This document shows, in pieces, positions 1 to 8,483 of a stretch of DNA of 64,000 nt. Made by a program: the position numbers and the translations under genes. Each line of letters opens with the position of its first letter. The first letter of the stretch is position 1. The DNA comes from JAPPHA01 sp963664045 (GTDB lineage: Bacteria > Pseudomonadota > Alphaproteobacteria > Rhodobacterales > Rhodobacteraceae). Under the pieces are notes generated by a model. The model searched no databases. It worked only from the letters and a program-made list of their open reading frames with translations, and had not been told where the DNA came from. The DNA is taken from positions 744,001-808,000 of the forward strand of contig CAXXGT010000009.1 of the NCBI GenBank assembly GCA_963664045.2, in the 5' to 3' direction.

Positions 1-848
1 GGGACTATCCGGTTGTCTCTGTCGAAGAGGGAGGCGGGTCTGGAAAACGAAGATGTGCCGACCCGTGCCGAACGCTCGTGTACAGGACTGGAATTTGGCC
101 CAAGGCGCGTCGTTCGTGCCGCGCCAAATCCCAGGAACATGTCGATCTTTGACTGATCGTGCAGGTCTTTTTTCGACAACTCACCGGCAACCCGGCCCCG
201 TTCGAGTACGAGCACACGGTCAGCAAGATCAGCGATGAAGTCGAAGTTTTGTTCGACCAGTAGCATGGTCAGGCCCCGCTTGTCTCGCAGGGTTAGAAGG
301 GTGTCACCCATCTCTTCGATCATGGATGGCTGAATACCTTCTGTCGGCTCGTCCAGGAGCAGGATTTCTGGATCTCCAACCAGGCACCGCGCCAGTGTGA
401 GAAGTTGCTGCTCGCCGCCAGACAGAGCACTTCCCTCTCGATCCAAAAGCGGTATCAGCCGTGGAAAATCGCCAAGTATCCCGTCGATGACTTCGTCCTC
501 GGTGCCGCCGGAATAATCATGCCAGGCGAAAAGAAGGTTTTCCCTGGCCGTCAGCTGCGGAAAAATGCCGCGGCCCTGTGGAACATAGCCGAGCCCCATA
601 CCGGCTCTCTCGTTCGGAGGCAGTCTGGTGATGTCGGTTCCGTGAAAACGGATTGATCCGAAGCTGGCAGGCAGAAATCCCATCAACGTCTTGAGCAACG
701 TCGTCTTGCCCATCCCGTTGTGGCCGAGGAAACCGACGACTTCGTTCTCTGCCACCGAAAACTCGATTCCGTGCAGCACGGGCACCTTTTCGTAACCGCC
801 CGAGAGTCCCTTGATTTCCAGGGCAATGTTGCGTTCGTCCGAGCTCAT
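1..848 (-). CDS. Branched-chain amide/amino-acid ABC transporter ATP-binding protein (LivF/UrtE type), 3' end off window
   Basis: Reading leftward from ATG at 848, the protein has a Walker A motif (GHNGMGKTT), the signature LSGGEQQLL and a Walker B ILLLDEPTEG, which identify a LivF/UrtE-class cytoplasmic ATPase that powers uptake by the LivH/LivM permeases. The start overlaps the stop of the upstream LivG-type gene (ATGA), so the two are translationally coupled. The frame stays open to the window edge, giving at least 282 residues, whereas the family usually ends near 235. The canonical part appears to end near the residues MFLGFG, and about 45 low-complexity residues follow. Either the true stop was lost by a frameshift or a real tail exists; the missing sequence to the left would decide. 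Confidence 0.88.
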   Translation of the reverse strand, partial: MSSDERNIALEIKGLSGGYEKVPVLHGIEFSVAENEVVGFLGHNGMGKTTLLKTLMGFLPASFGSIRFHGTDITRLPPNERAGMGLGYVPQGRGIFPQLTARENLLFAWHDYSGGTEDEVIDGILGDFPRLIPLLDREGSALSGGEQQLLTLARCLVGDPEILLLDEPTEGIQPSMIEEMGDTLLTLRDKRGLTMLLVEQNFDFIADLADRVLVLERGRVAGELSKKDLHDQSKIDMFLGFGAARTTRLGPNSSPVHERSARVGTSSFSRPASLFDRDNRIV

Positions 849-1561
849 GTCTTCTTTCCGAGATAGACGTTGCGGACGGTTGGGTCCGACATGACCCGAT
901 CGACGTGATCCTCCATCAGCACGGCTCCCTGGTGGAAAACGGTTACCGTGGAAGCGATCGACCTTATGAACTGCATGTCGTGTTCGACGATCACGACCGC
1001 AGCGGTACGTGTCAATTCATCGATGATGCCCGTCATGCGATCGACATCCCCGGCCGACAGGCCTGCGGCCGGTTCATCAAGGAGAACGAGCCATGGATCG
1101 CTGACTGCGACGAGACCGAGCTCAACCCGCTGACGTTGGCCATGCGCCAGGCGGCCGGGTTCGGAGTTGGCGATAGCTCCCAATGCCAGGCGTTCGATGA
1201 TGTCCGATGCCCTTCTGGCAGCTTCACGAGCCGGGAAAAAACGCCTGCCGGCCATCCAGATGTTCTCGAATACGCTAAGCCCATCCATCACATTCGGAAC
1301 CTGCGTCTTGATCCCGACTCCGAAAGACGCAATTTCATGCGGATGCCAGCCTGTAGTTTCCTGGCCTCGCATGAAGACTTGACCCTCGGATGGTGTCAGA
1401 AGGCCCGCGACGCACCTGAAGAACGTTGATTTCCCGGCACCATTCGGCCCGATCAGGCACCGAAGTTCCCTGGCATTGAGCGAAAAGTTCACATTCTCAG
1501 CGGCAACGACGCCGCCAAACCGCATGGTAAGCCCAATAGTTTCCAAGACCGTTTCAGCCAT
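845..1561 (-). CDS. ABC transporter ATP-binding protein (LivG/UrtD type)
   Basis: A 238-residue ATPase with Walker A (GPNGAGKST), the variant signature LAHGQRQRVELG and Walker B LVLLDEPAAG. The LAHGQ-type signature and the sequence IKTQVPNVMDGLSVFENIW resemble UrtD-class (urea/short-chain amide) subunits more than classical LivG. The start is the ATG at 1561, which overlaps the last 8 bases of the permease gene upstream. A longer in-frame extension to 1702 is read out of frame with that permease and is rejected. The protein should act in the cytoplasm as one half of an ATPase heterodimer with the downstream LivF-type protein. Confidence 0.92.
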   Translation of the reverse strand: MAETVLETIGLTMRFGGVVAAENVNFSLNARELRCLIGPNGAGKSTFFRCVAGLLTPSEGQVFMRGQETTGWHPHEIASFGVGIKTQVPNVMDGLSVFENIWMAGRRFFPAREAARRASDIIERLALGAIANSEPGRLAHGQRQRVELGLVAVSDPWLVLLDEPAAGLSAGDVDRMTGIIDELTRTAAVVIVEHDMQFIRSIASTVTVFHQGAVLMEDHVDRVMSDPTVRNVYLGKKT

Positions 1562-2594
1562 GAGCGCCACTTTTGTTTCCGGCCCGGCGCCGGATGTTTT
1601 TCCTGCGAGAGGCGCGACGTCCAAATGTCGTTTTCCAAAGGCTGACGACAGCCGGAACAATGCCCTTCGGCAAGAACAGGACGAAGGCCACGAGGATGAC
1701 ACCCATGACGACCGTGTTGTCGATCAGGGTTTGCTGGCCGAGGGCGAATTTCAGATATGCAAGGCCTGCTGCACCGATTATCGGGCCCAAACGCGTTCCC
1801 AATCCGCCGACGATGCACCAGATGATGATTTCGGCGGACTGCGGCATGCTGAACAGGCCGGGTGTGACGATTTCAGCCCAATTGGCAAACAGGGCTCCAG
1901 AAAGGCCGGCAATAGATGCGCCGATGGCGAACAGAACCGTCTTGCGAGCCCTGATGTCGAAGCCCATGAGCGATGCTCGCGTCTCGTTTTCCCGGATGCC
2001 GATTGCAATACGTCCAAACGAGGTTCGCAAAAGCCAGGTGACGAAGAAAAGAACAGCAAGGAGTGAGAAGGCACATACGTAGTATAGGCCGTCACCCCAG
2101 ATATATGCATCGGGCTGCCCGGGAATGTTGAGTGTCTGAAATCCGGGAATACCGTTAAACCCGCCCAGCCGGGCCTTGCCGATCACATATTGCGGACCCG
2201 CGGTCGAGTTGACGAACCGAAAGAGAATCAGCGTTACAACCAGAGTGATTACGCCGAGATAGACATCCGCCAGCCGACCATAAAACATCATTGCGCCAAG
2301 CAATGCCGCAAATAGTCCGGGCAGGATTACGGCAAGCAGCATCGGCAGAGTGCTTTCGCCAATATTGATGGCCGCAATTGCGTACGTGTATGCGCCAAGG
2401 CCGAAAAAGGCTGCCTGCCCAAAGCAGAGAATACCGCCAAATCCCCAGATCAGGCCGAGGCTTAGGCCGAGCATCCCGTAGACCAGTAGAACCGTGAGTG
2501 TATGGGTGTTGATGATATTCGGCAGGAGCCAGATGCCGATTGTGCCAATGAAAAGAACGTAAAGGTCCTGCTTGCCCCAGGACGCACTCATCAC
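1554..2594 (-). CDS. Branched-chain amide/amino-acid ABC transporter permease (LivM/UrtC type)
   Basis: A 346-residue, strongly hydrophobic integral membrane protein with the LivM-family sequences GLSLGLIWGFGGILCFGQAAFFGLGAY (split here into its recognisable core LSLGLIWGFGGILCFGQ) near residue 40 and a cytoplasmic EAA-like stretch GIRENETRASLMGFD near residue 210. It should form the translocation pore together with the LivH-type permease. It overlaps that upstream permease by four bases (ATGA) and the downstream ATPase by eight, so the whole set is one polycistronic unit. The substrate cannot be read from the permease; the neighbouring binding protein points to a urea or short amide. Confidence 0.92.
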   Translation of the reverse strand: MMSASWGKQDLYVLFIGTIGIWLLPNIINTHTLTVLLVYGMLGLSLGLIWGFGGILCFGQAAFFGLGAYTYAIAAINIGESTLPMLLAVILPGLFAALLGAMMFYGRLADVYLGVITLVVTLILFRFVNSTAGPQYVIGKARLGGFNGIPGFQTLNIPGQPDAYIWGDGLYYVCAFSLLAVLFFVTWLLRTSFGRIAIGIRENETRASLMGFDIRARKTVLFAIGASIAGLSGALFANWAEIVTPGLFSMPQSAEIIIWCIVGGLGTRLGPIIGAAGLAYLKFALGQQTLIDNTVVMGVILVAFVLFLPKGIVPAVVSLWKTTFGRRASRRKNIRRRAGNKSGAHG

Positions 2595-3457
2595 ATTTTT
2601 CCTCTAAAGAATTTACTGGTCACGCCTCTCGGCAGAAGACGCAGCAAGATGACCGCTGCAATGAGCAGTGCAACCTCGCCGATGACCGGAGAGACGGCGA
2701 AGCTGAACACCTGGTTGACAAGACCAAACAGGGTGGAACTGCTGAGCAATCCATGAATCAGGGACGGCCCGCCCGAGACAACCGTAATGAAGGCTTTGGC
2801 AATATAGTCGAGACCGGAATTCGGGGTGAGTCCCACGAGAGGGGCGAGAGCTGCACCGGCAAGCCCTGAAAGTGCCGAGCCGCAGAAAAAAGTCGCCATA
2901 TAGATGCGGTCAGGGCTGTAACCCAGGGCCGCGGCCATGTCCGGGCGCTGCATCGCGCCGCGGGCGACAAGTCCCAGGCGTGTTGTCTTCAGTAAAATGT
3001 AGATGACAACGAGCAACGCAACCGTCAGGGAGATGATGAAGAAGTTGTACCCGTTTATCTGATAGTTTCCGACGGCAAACCCTTTGATAGGTGTCGTGAT
3101 GCTGGTGGTCGTGTTTCCGAAAATCATTGTAATGACGCCGACGAAAAAGAGGCTCAACCCCCAGGTGGCGAGCATGGTGTCGACCAATCGACCGTACAGG
3201 TGACGGATGACGATCCGTTCGACCAACAGACCGATCACGCCTACGATCATTGGGGCGACGACCAGCATTGCAACAAAGACATTCACGCCAAGATTAACGG
3301 CCGCGATGGTGGCGTATCCGCCCATTATCATGAACTCTCCGTGGGCAAGATTAATGACCTTCATCATGCCGAAGACCACGGAGAGGCCAGCGCTGATGAG
3401 CGCCAAGAGGGTGATCGCGTAGAGAATTTCCACCAGTATGACGAAAGCCAAGTCCAT
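2591..3457 (-). CDS. Branched-chain amide/amino-acid ABC transporter permease (LivH/UrtB type)
   Basis: A roughly 288-residue membrane protein with the LivH hallmark ISAGLSVVFGMMKVINLAHG near the N-terminus and the GARGAMQRPDMAAALGYS-like cytoplasmic loop (VARGAMQRPDMAAALG) that contacts the ATPase. I chose the ATG at 3457, preceded by GAGAGA; an in-frame TTG at 3469 would add four residues and cannot be excluded. It follows the binding-protein gene after about 100 bases that contain a stem-loop, and it overlaps the LivM-type gene by four bases. Confidence 0.9.
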   Translation of the reverse strand: MDLAFVILVEILYAITLLALISAGLSVVFGMMKVINLAHGEFMIMGGYATIAAVNLGVNVFVAMLVVAPMIVGVIGLLVERIVIRHLYGRLVDTMLATWGLSLFFVGVITMIFGNTTTSITTPIKGFAVGNYQINGYNFFIISLTVALLVVIYILLKTTRLGLVARGAMQRPDMAAALGYSPDRIYMATFFCGSALSGLAGAALAPLVGLTPNSGLDYIAKAFITVVSGGPSLIHGLLSSSTLFGLVNQVFSFAVSPVIGEVALLIAAVILLRLLPRGVTSKFFRGKM

Positions 3458-3517
3458 TTGGTCTCTCAATCAAGTCCGTGCGAGCTTCTTCGCGTTGCCG
3501 AAGCAAGGTCAAATGGC

Positions 3518-3539
3518 GGGGCAGCTTCGACGCTGCCCC
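3518..3539 (-). promoter_or_regulatory. Stem-loop between binding-protein and permease genes
   Basis: A perfect 8-bp stem (GGGGCAGC / GCTGCCCC) with a 6-base loop lies 25 bases after the stop of the substrate-binding protein gene and before the permease gene. No U-run follows on the transcribed strand, so it looks like an RNA-stabilising or partial-attenuation hairpin that keeps the binding protein in excess, not a full terminator. Confidence 0.6.
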
Positions 3540-3563
3540 AAAGCCGGTCGGATCCAGGCAGAA

Positions 3564-4784
3564 CTAGATCTCGATCTCGTATTGCGTGTTGTCTTCCGGG
3601 TTTTTCCGAAGGTCGCAAACGGCCTGCGTATCGATCGGCTGGCGCTGCGGCAGCGTTTCGATGACCTTCATTTTTTGATCCTCGATCTCCATGATGTGCA
3701 CGTCAAGAATTGCGTGGTGGGTCAGCGGATCGACGGTGACTTTCCCGGCAGGACCTTCGATGGAGATGCCGGATTCCAAGGCCTCGATGATGGCGTCGCG
3801 TTCCAATGATCCTGCCTTTCTCACGCCTTCGGCCCATGTGAGAACGCCCTGGTAGTTCGAGACGGCGATCTCGTGCATGCTTTGATCACCGTTGTTGGCG
3901 TTCGCCCAGGCTTTCTTGAATGCGTTGTTGGCCGGCGAGTTCAGGTCCTGGCTGTAGTTATAGGCAACCATGATCCCGTTGCCTTCTTCTGCGGTCAGAA
4001 CCTTGTGTTCGTTACCGACACCCATGGTCGTCGAGGCGAGCGGGATTCTGTCTTTCATGCCCGCAGCCGCCCATTGCCGGAAGAACGACAGATGCGCTCC
4101 ACCGACAAGCGGCGCGATGACAAGGTCCGGAGCCGCCGTTTGTATCTTTGCAATTGTGGATCCGAAATCGGACACATCCAGCGGAAAGAAGTCGACGCTC
4201 AGCGTCGTGCCGCCGTTATCTGCCACGAACTTTTGAATCCATTTTGCGGTGATCTGACCGTAGTTGTAATCAGCAGCAAGTATGTAGACCTTTTTGCCGG
4301 ATTTCCCCATTGCGTACGGCACCAGCGCGTCCACCTGCTGGGCCGGCGTAACCCCGTTTATGAAGATGTTCCGGTCACAGACGCCACCCTCGTAGAGCAC
4401 GTTGTAGAAGTAGAGAGTTCTGGACTTTCTCATTGTCTGCCGGATCGCTTCCCGCGATGCCGACAGTATGCCGCCATGAACCACATCAACCTTGTCGTGT
4501 CGGGTCAGTCGCTGGCCATACTGGGTGTAAAGGGCCATGTCTGATTGCGTGTCGTAGGCGATAATTTCAACTTTCCTACCGAGAAGTCCGCCATCGGCAT
4601 TGATCTGGCCGACGGCAAGACGCATGCCGATGTCCATTGGTTTGCCATAGGCATCAAAAATTCCCGAGGTATCGAGAATCGATCCGAGTTTGATGGTTTC
4701 CGCTGCCATTGAAATGCGCGGCATCATCAACGTGCCACCGAGAGCGGCGCCGGACGCCAGGAAGTTTCGTCTGTTTAAAGTCAT
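3564..4784 (-). CDS. Periplasmic substrate-binding protein of an amide/urea-type ABC transporter (UrtA/AmiC-like)
   Basis: A 406-residue type-1 periplasmic binding protein. The N-terminus RRNFLASGAALG followed by a hydrophobic run and a likely AXA cleavage site near MAAET is a Tat-like export signal. The region NVLYEGGVCDRNIF and the following NGVTPAQQVDALVPY match the UrtA/FmdD/AmiC branch (urea, formamide, short amides), not leucine-binding LivJ. The start is ATG 4784 because GGAGG sits six bases upstream; the longer GTG form (4796) lies across that ribosome site. It captures the ligand in the periplasm and delivers it to the downstream LivH/LivM/LivG/LivF-type subunits. The true ligand is inferred from family only. 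Confidence 0.88.
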   Translation of the reverse strand: MTLNRRNFLASGAALGGTLMMPRISMAAETIKLGSILDTSGIFDAYGKPMDIGMRLAVGQINADGGLLGRKVEIIAYDTQSDMALYTQYGQRLTRHDKVDVVHGGILSASREAIRQTMRKSRTLYFYNVLYEGGVCDRNIFINGVTPAQQVDALVPYAMGKSGKKVYILAADYNYGQITAKWIQKFVADNGGTTLSVDFFPLDVSDFGSTIAKIQTAAPDLVIAPLVGGAHLSFFRQWAAAGMKDRIPLASTTMGVGNEHKVLTAEEGNGIMVAYNYSQDLNSPANNAFKKAWANANNGDQSMHEIAVSNYQGVLTWAEGVRKAGSLERDAIIEALESGISIEGPAGKVTVDPLTHHAILDVHIMEIEDQKMKVIETLPQRQPIDTQAVCDLRKNPEDNTQYEIEI

Positions 4785-4833
4785 GATGTCCTCCACACGT
4801 GGCTTTCGGCCACTTCTGTTGGTCTTGCCGCCT

Positions 4834-6441
4834 CTACTTCTTTTGATCCTTCCGATTTCTTGATGTGAGACGGTTGGCGTAGTCGGCCGTTCGGCCGGCG
4901 AGATTGGCGTCGAAATCCAATCCGATCTCTTCGCCCATCTGCTTCATTGCGGGCAGGCGCACGGCCATGCTCAGGACTTGATCCATCGCCGCACCGAAAG
5001 CGGTCCCGACGCCTCCCTCTTTTTCCCGGGGCGTTTGGGAGCCGAGTCCGCCAATCTGGTTGATTTTGATCGAGTCGATTTTCTCCACCGGCTTCATCAT
5101 TTGAGTCATGATGTCCGGCATGCGATCCAGACGCCGCTCTTCGATACGCATCGCGATCAAAGCGGGATCCATTGCATTCTCGGCCGCAATCATCGCCGCG
5201 CGGCCTTTGGCTGTCGCTTCCGCTTCAGCCGAATCGGCATCAGCAAGCTTCCGTTTTGCATCGGCTTCAGCCTCGGTCCTGGTCGCAAGCGTTTTCGCAT
5301 CGCTCATGGTTTTGAGATCGTTGAGTTCGAGTTCCTTTTGCAGGCGCAGTTGTGCCGTTTCGTGTTCTCGCTGAGCAACGGCCTTGTCTTTTTTTGCCTG
5401 CACGGCTTCTGCCGCCAGGACGACCTGAGCACGCGCAGTTTCTTCCGCGGCTCTTGTTTCGAATTCAGCAGTCCGAAGTTTCATCAGGTGGGCCTCGTTT
5501 TCGATCTTTGTTTCTTCCAACACCCGGATAGCGGTCATCTCTGAACGACGTAGCTCTTCATCGTTGGCAACCTGGGCCGCCTTTTTCTTTTGTTCTGCGG
5601 CGATGCGTGCTGTTTCCGCTTCAAGGTCCGCGGCGGATTTTGCCTGCACCGTCTTGGCACGTGACACTGCCTCCAAACGATCGATAGCCTCCTGATTGGC
5701 AATGGAAGTCTCACGTTCGGTTCGCTCGATTTCCAGTTGTCGCTGATGTTTGGCCAGGCCACTTTCGCGCACCGCGATGTCGGTCTCGGTTTCGATGCGA
5801 ACACGCTCGCGTCGCTCCTCGGCGACAATTTCGGCATGACGGCGCATCCCTTTGGCGTCGAAGGCATTGCGCTCGTCAAACTGTGACAGGTCGCTTTGAT
5901 CGACGCGCAATAGGGACGTCGATATCAGTTGCAGCCCCAGTTGCTCGGCCTGGGGTTGGACGTCTTTCTGCACCTGTAAGGATAGGGCGGCACGATTGCC
6001 GTGGAGACCATGAAGGCTCCTGCCAGCAGCCGCATTTTGCATGGCGGCGATCAGCGGTCCGCGTATGACTTCCTCTATGGTTTCCCCACCTCGCTCGATT
6101 TTCACTCCGAATGACTGCGCGGCAGCGGCAACTCCTTCATCTGTCGGAAGAACCTGGAACTCGAATTCCATCTCCACGTCAGCACGCAACTGGTCCTCGG
6201 TGAGCAAGGCTTCACGGCCGGTTCGTGAGATCCGGATCGGGACAGCGCCCATGTTCACGTGCTGGACCTGATGAATGATCGGTAGGGAAAGGCACCCGCC
6301 ATTCAAGATGACGCGTTGCCCTCCCAAACCGGTCCTTACCAGTGCCGAATTCAGCGTCGCCTTGGCGTAGTATTTCTGAAGAAACCAAATGCCGGTCAGC
6401 GTTGCGACAACGACCACGACGACAAGAATGATCCAACTCAA
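4834..6441 (-). CDS. Flotillin-family (SPFH domain) membrane-scaffold protein
   Basis: A 535-residue protein. One N-terminal hydrophobic segment (about residues 2-20) anchors it. An SPFH/band-7 domain follows (roughly 30-200, with GGTETIEE-like GGETIEEVIRGPL), and then a long Ala/Glu/Lys/Arg-rich coiled coil to about residue 430 containing the flotillin-type EAEADAKRKLADADSAEAEA repeats. Flotillins oligomerise in the inner membrane and organise functional membrane microdomains. The gene lies only 50 bases upstream of the amide-type binding protein and reads the same way, so it probably heads or shares that operon. That is an unusual partner for a HAAT-type ABC transporter. Confidence 0.88.
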   Translation of the reverse strand: MSWIILVVVVVVATLTGIWFLQKYYAKATLNSALVRTGLGGQRVILNGGCLSLPIIHQVQHVNMGAVPIRISRTGREALLTEDQLRADVEMEFEFQVLPTDEGVAAAAQSFGVKIERGGETIEEVIRGPLIAAMQNAAAGRSLHGLHGNRAALSLQVQKDVQPQAEQLGLQLISTSLLRVDQSDLSQFDERNAFDAKGMRRHAEIVAEERRERVRIETETDIAVRESGLAKHQRQLEIERTERETSIANQEAIDRLEAVSRAKTVQAKSAADLEAETARIAAEQKKKAAQVANDEELRRSEMTAIRVLEETKIENEAHLMKLRTAEFETRAAEETARAQVVLAAEAVQAKKDKAVAQREHETAQLRLQKELELNDLKTMSDAKTLATRTEAEADAKRKLADADSAEAEATAKGRAAMIAAENAMDPALIAMRIEERRLDRMPDIMTQMMKPVEKIDSIKINQIGGLGSQTPREKEGGVGTAFGAAMDQVLSMAVRLPAMKQMGEEIGLDFDANLAGRTADYANRLTSRNRKDQKK

Positions 6442-6577
6442 GGTGATCCTCCCCCACTTTCGACGAATTTTACGAGCCGTTCCGTGAGGCCCGAAAATTC
6501 ATGCCATGGTGGAAGAAATTACTTTCCTTTTCAAGTATTTTATTTTCCGATTCAATTAAATTTTATTAACTATCGGA

Positions 6578-7732
6578 TTACGTGAACTTTTTTATGATCT
6601 CAAAGAGAACACCATTGGCTTGTGCGAGGTATATGGGTGTCTCTGCAAACGCGGCATCGTTTCCCAACTGGCGCCTGACGCTGCAATATTCAATGGCGGA
6701 TGTGGAAATGCTGTTTTTCTGTCTCCAACTGTCTTGATGCGTCTCGAGCAAACCGAAAAGGAACTGGACGCCTTCGTATGTTGACTGACCCAACGCGTTC
6801 AAGACAGGCGCATTCTCTCCGTGTATGTTGTAGTATTTCTCTCTGAATGAACTGTTCGCCGATGTTTTCAACGAGCCGAAGTACGAGGCCGCCGAGTAGA
6901 GCTCCTTGAGGTTGTCAGCCCCGGAAGCCAGAAGACCGTTTTCCTCTATGGCACAGGAAAATCGAAGCATTCTCTGGTGGAGATTGGTCTCGCCGAACGC
7001 GCGGTTGAATGTGACTGCATCTTGTCCTACGAGTGAAATGAGGACAGCGTCGGCGTCACTCTGCTCGAGTTCATCAACGACGGTGCGCATGTCGGTTATT
7101 CCGAACGGCAGGTACCGTTCATGAGCAACGCGTGCGCCGAGCTCCTTGAGCTTCCTCTTGGCATAAGTGTTCGATGCGCGCGGCCAAACATAATCATTCC
7201 CGATGAGTGCCCATTTCCCGATTTTCCTCTCTGAACTGAAGTGTTCAAGGGCCGAACCGAGTTGGCGCTCGGGCGTATCGCCAATCGCGAAAATTCCCCT
7301 GGTCCTCTCGCCGCCTTCGTAAAGCGGTGCGTAGACGTACGGTACGCGCTGTCTGACTATCTTGCTGAGATTCTGCCGCACCGCACTGATATGCATGCCA
7401 ACGATAGCGTCGATCGCCCTAATCTCGATCAGCGAGTTGATGACCTCTTCAACAGGGGTCGGAGCTTCGAGCGCGGAGTCAATCATGATGAGTTCGACCT
7501 GGCGCCCGAGAATGCCGCTGGCTTCGTTCAGTTCCGCAACGGCCAGCTGCGCACTTGATATGCAAGAGGGTGCCCAAATCCCGGCCGAGCCACACATGGG
7601 TATGAGCAGCGCAATCCTGAATGTCGATCCTGGCAAGGCGACAAGTTCGCCCTCGATATCGTTTAGCTCGCTGAGCGACAAAATTGGGTTGGCAGGCAGA
7701 GCATCCAACGGCCGGTTAACGGTTTCAGCCAT
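6578..7732 (-). CDS. Signal-less AmiC/UrtA-like ligand-binding protein, probable cytoplasmic amide sensor
   Basis: A 384-residue type-1 periplasmic-binding-protein fold. It shows FRIALLIPMCGSAGIW at the start of the first lobe, ELNEASGILGRQVELI, and VYAPLYEGGERTRGIF, the position equivalent to the YEGG ligand segment of UrtA and AmiC. It lacks a signal peptide: the first 37 residues are polar, so it should stay in the cytoplasm like Pseudomonas AmiC, the amide sensor that holds an antiterminator in check. No AmiR-like ANTAR protein is visible here; the divergent gene is a MarR regulator. It reads toward the flotillin and transporter genes with a 136-base gap. A ligand sensor for the operon is my inference. 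Confidence 0.8.
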   Translation of the reverse strand: MAETVNRPLDALPANPILSLSELNDIEGELVALPGSTFRIALLIPMCGSAGIWAPSCISSAQLAVAELNEASGILGRQVELIMIDSALEAPTPVEEVINSLIEIRAIDAIVGMHISAVRQNLSKIVRQRVPYVYAPLYEGGERTRGIFAIGDTPERQLGSALEHFSSERKIGKWALIGNDYVWPRASNTYAKRKLKELGARVAHERYLPFGITDMRTVVDELEQSDADAVLISLVGQDAVTFNRAFGETNLHQRMLRFSCAIEENGLLASGADNLKELYSAASYFGSLKTSANSSFREKYYNIHGENAPVLNALGQSTYEGVQFLFGLLETHQDSWRQKNSISTSAIEYCSVRRQLGNDAAFAETPIYLAQANGVLFEIIKKFT

Positions 7733-7734
7733 TA

Positions 7735-7766
7735 TGGAAACGGATTTTCGTTGAAATTAGTTTCCA
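7735..7766. promoter_or_regulatory. Candidate operator: inverted repeat TGGAAAC / GTTTCCA in the divergent promoter
   Basis: Seven-base perfect arms TGGAAAC (7735-7741) and GTTTCCA (7760-7766) are separated by 18 bases between the AmiC-like gene (start 7732) and the divergent MarR gene (start 7812). The position immediately upstream of the AmiC-like start codon fits a repressor site controlling both directions. The long spacer is more than a single MarR dimer normally spans, so this is only a candidate. Confidence 0.4.
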
Positions 7767-7811
7767 AGTCAAATAAATTCGGGTGCATCCTTGTCTGAAG
7801 AAGCGTTGGAT

Positions 7812-8249
7812 ATGAAAAGTAACTATCCTGTCCAATCCTATCTGTCCTACACATTGGCGACCGCACACCGAAAGGTGCACACGTCGCTTTCGCGGCGACT
7901 CAGGGAGTTTGGAGTTCAGGTCGAGGCGTGGCGGGTCATGGAGGTGTTGGAAGACGACGGTGATCTCACCATGGGAGATTTGGCCGGTTTGGTTCTGATG
8001 AACCCGCCCACGCTCACGAAACTGGTCGACCGGATGGTTGCCGATGGCCTGGTGCATCGGCGCGTGGCGAGTGCCGACCACAGAAAGATCAACCTTGATC
8101 TCACGTTACTAGGCCGCAAACGAATTGGGCAGATTCGAGAACAGGCTCTCTTGGAAGAAGATGAACTCGCAAGAAAAATCGGATCGAAACGCACTGCGTT
8201 GCTGAAGGACATCCTGTCCGAGATCGGGGAACCCGATTGGTCCAATTGA
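7812..8249 (+). CDS. MarR-family transcriptional regulator
   Basis: A 145-residue winged-helix protein with MarR features: helix-turn-helix GDLAGLVLMNPPTLTKLVDRM followed by the DxRxxxLxLT-like wing HRKINLDLTLLGRK. I use ATG 7812; an in-frame TTG at 7791 would add seven residues. It is divergent from the AmiC-like/flotillin/amide-transporter operon, 79 bases away, which makes it the obvious candidate regulator of that operon and of itself. The ligand is unknown. Confidence 0.9.
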   Translation: MKSNYPVQSYLSYTLATAHRKVHTSLSRRLREFGVQVEAWRVMEVLEDDGDLTMGDLAGLVLMNPPTLTKLVDRMVADGLVHRRVASADHRKINLDLTLLGRKRIGQIREQALLEEDELARKIGSKRTALLKDILSEIGEPDWSN

Positions 8250-8483
8250 AGCCTGCCTGGTCATCGCCGACTACACGTTTCTTGCAATTTCGGTCATTGG
8301 CTTGAACATCGCGCTTGAGACGTCCGCTCCAGGTACCATCCGGAACTGATCTGCATATTGTCTCTGCATGTTTTTTCGAGTTTCATCGGCGAACCGGTCA
8401 CCGGCAAGCCAGTTGGGCATTCTGCGGCAAGGCCGGTGGTCACACCGTTTCTGTTCCGGTGAATGGTCGGGTCGGCATTGTCG

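Noticed and set aside
4978..5544. Long open frame on the + strand inside the flotillin gene
   Set aside because: Antisense shadow of a clearly coding coiled-coil gene; no domain or start site.
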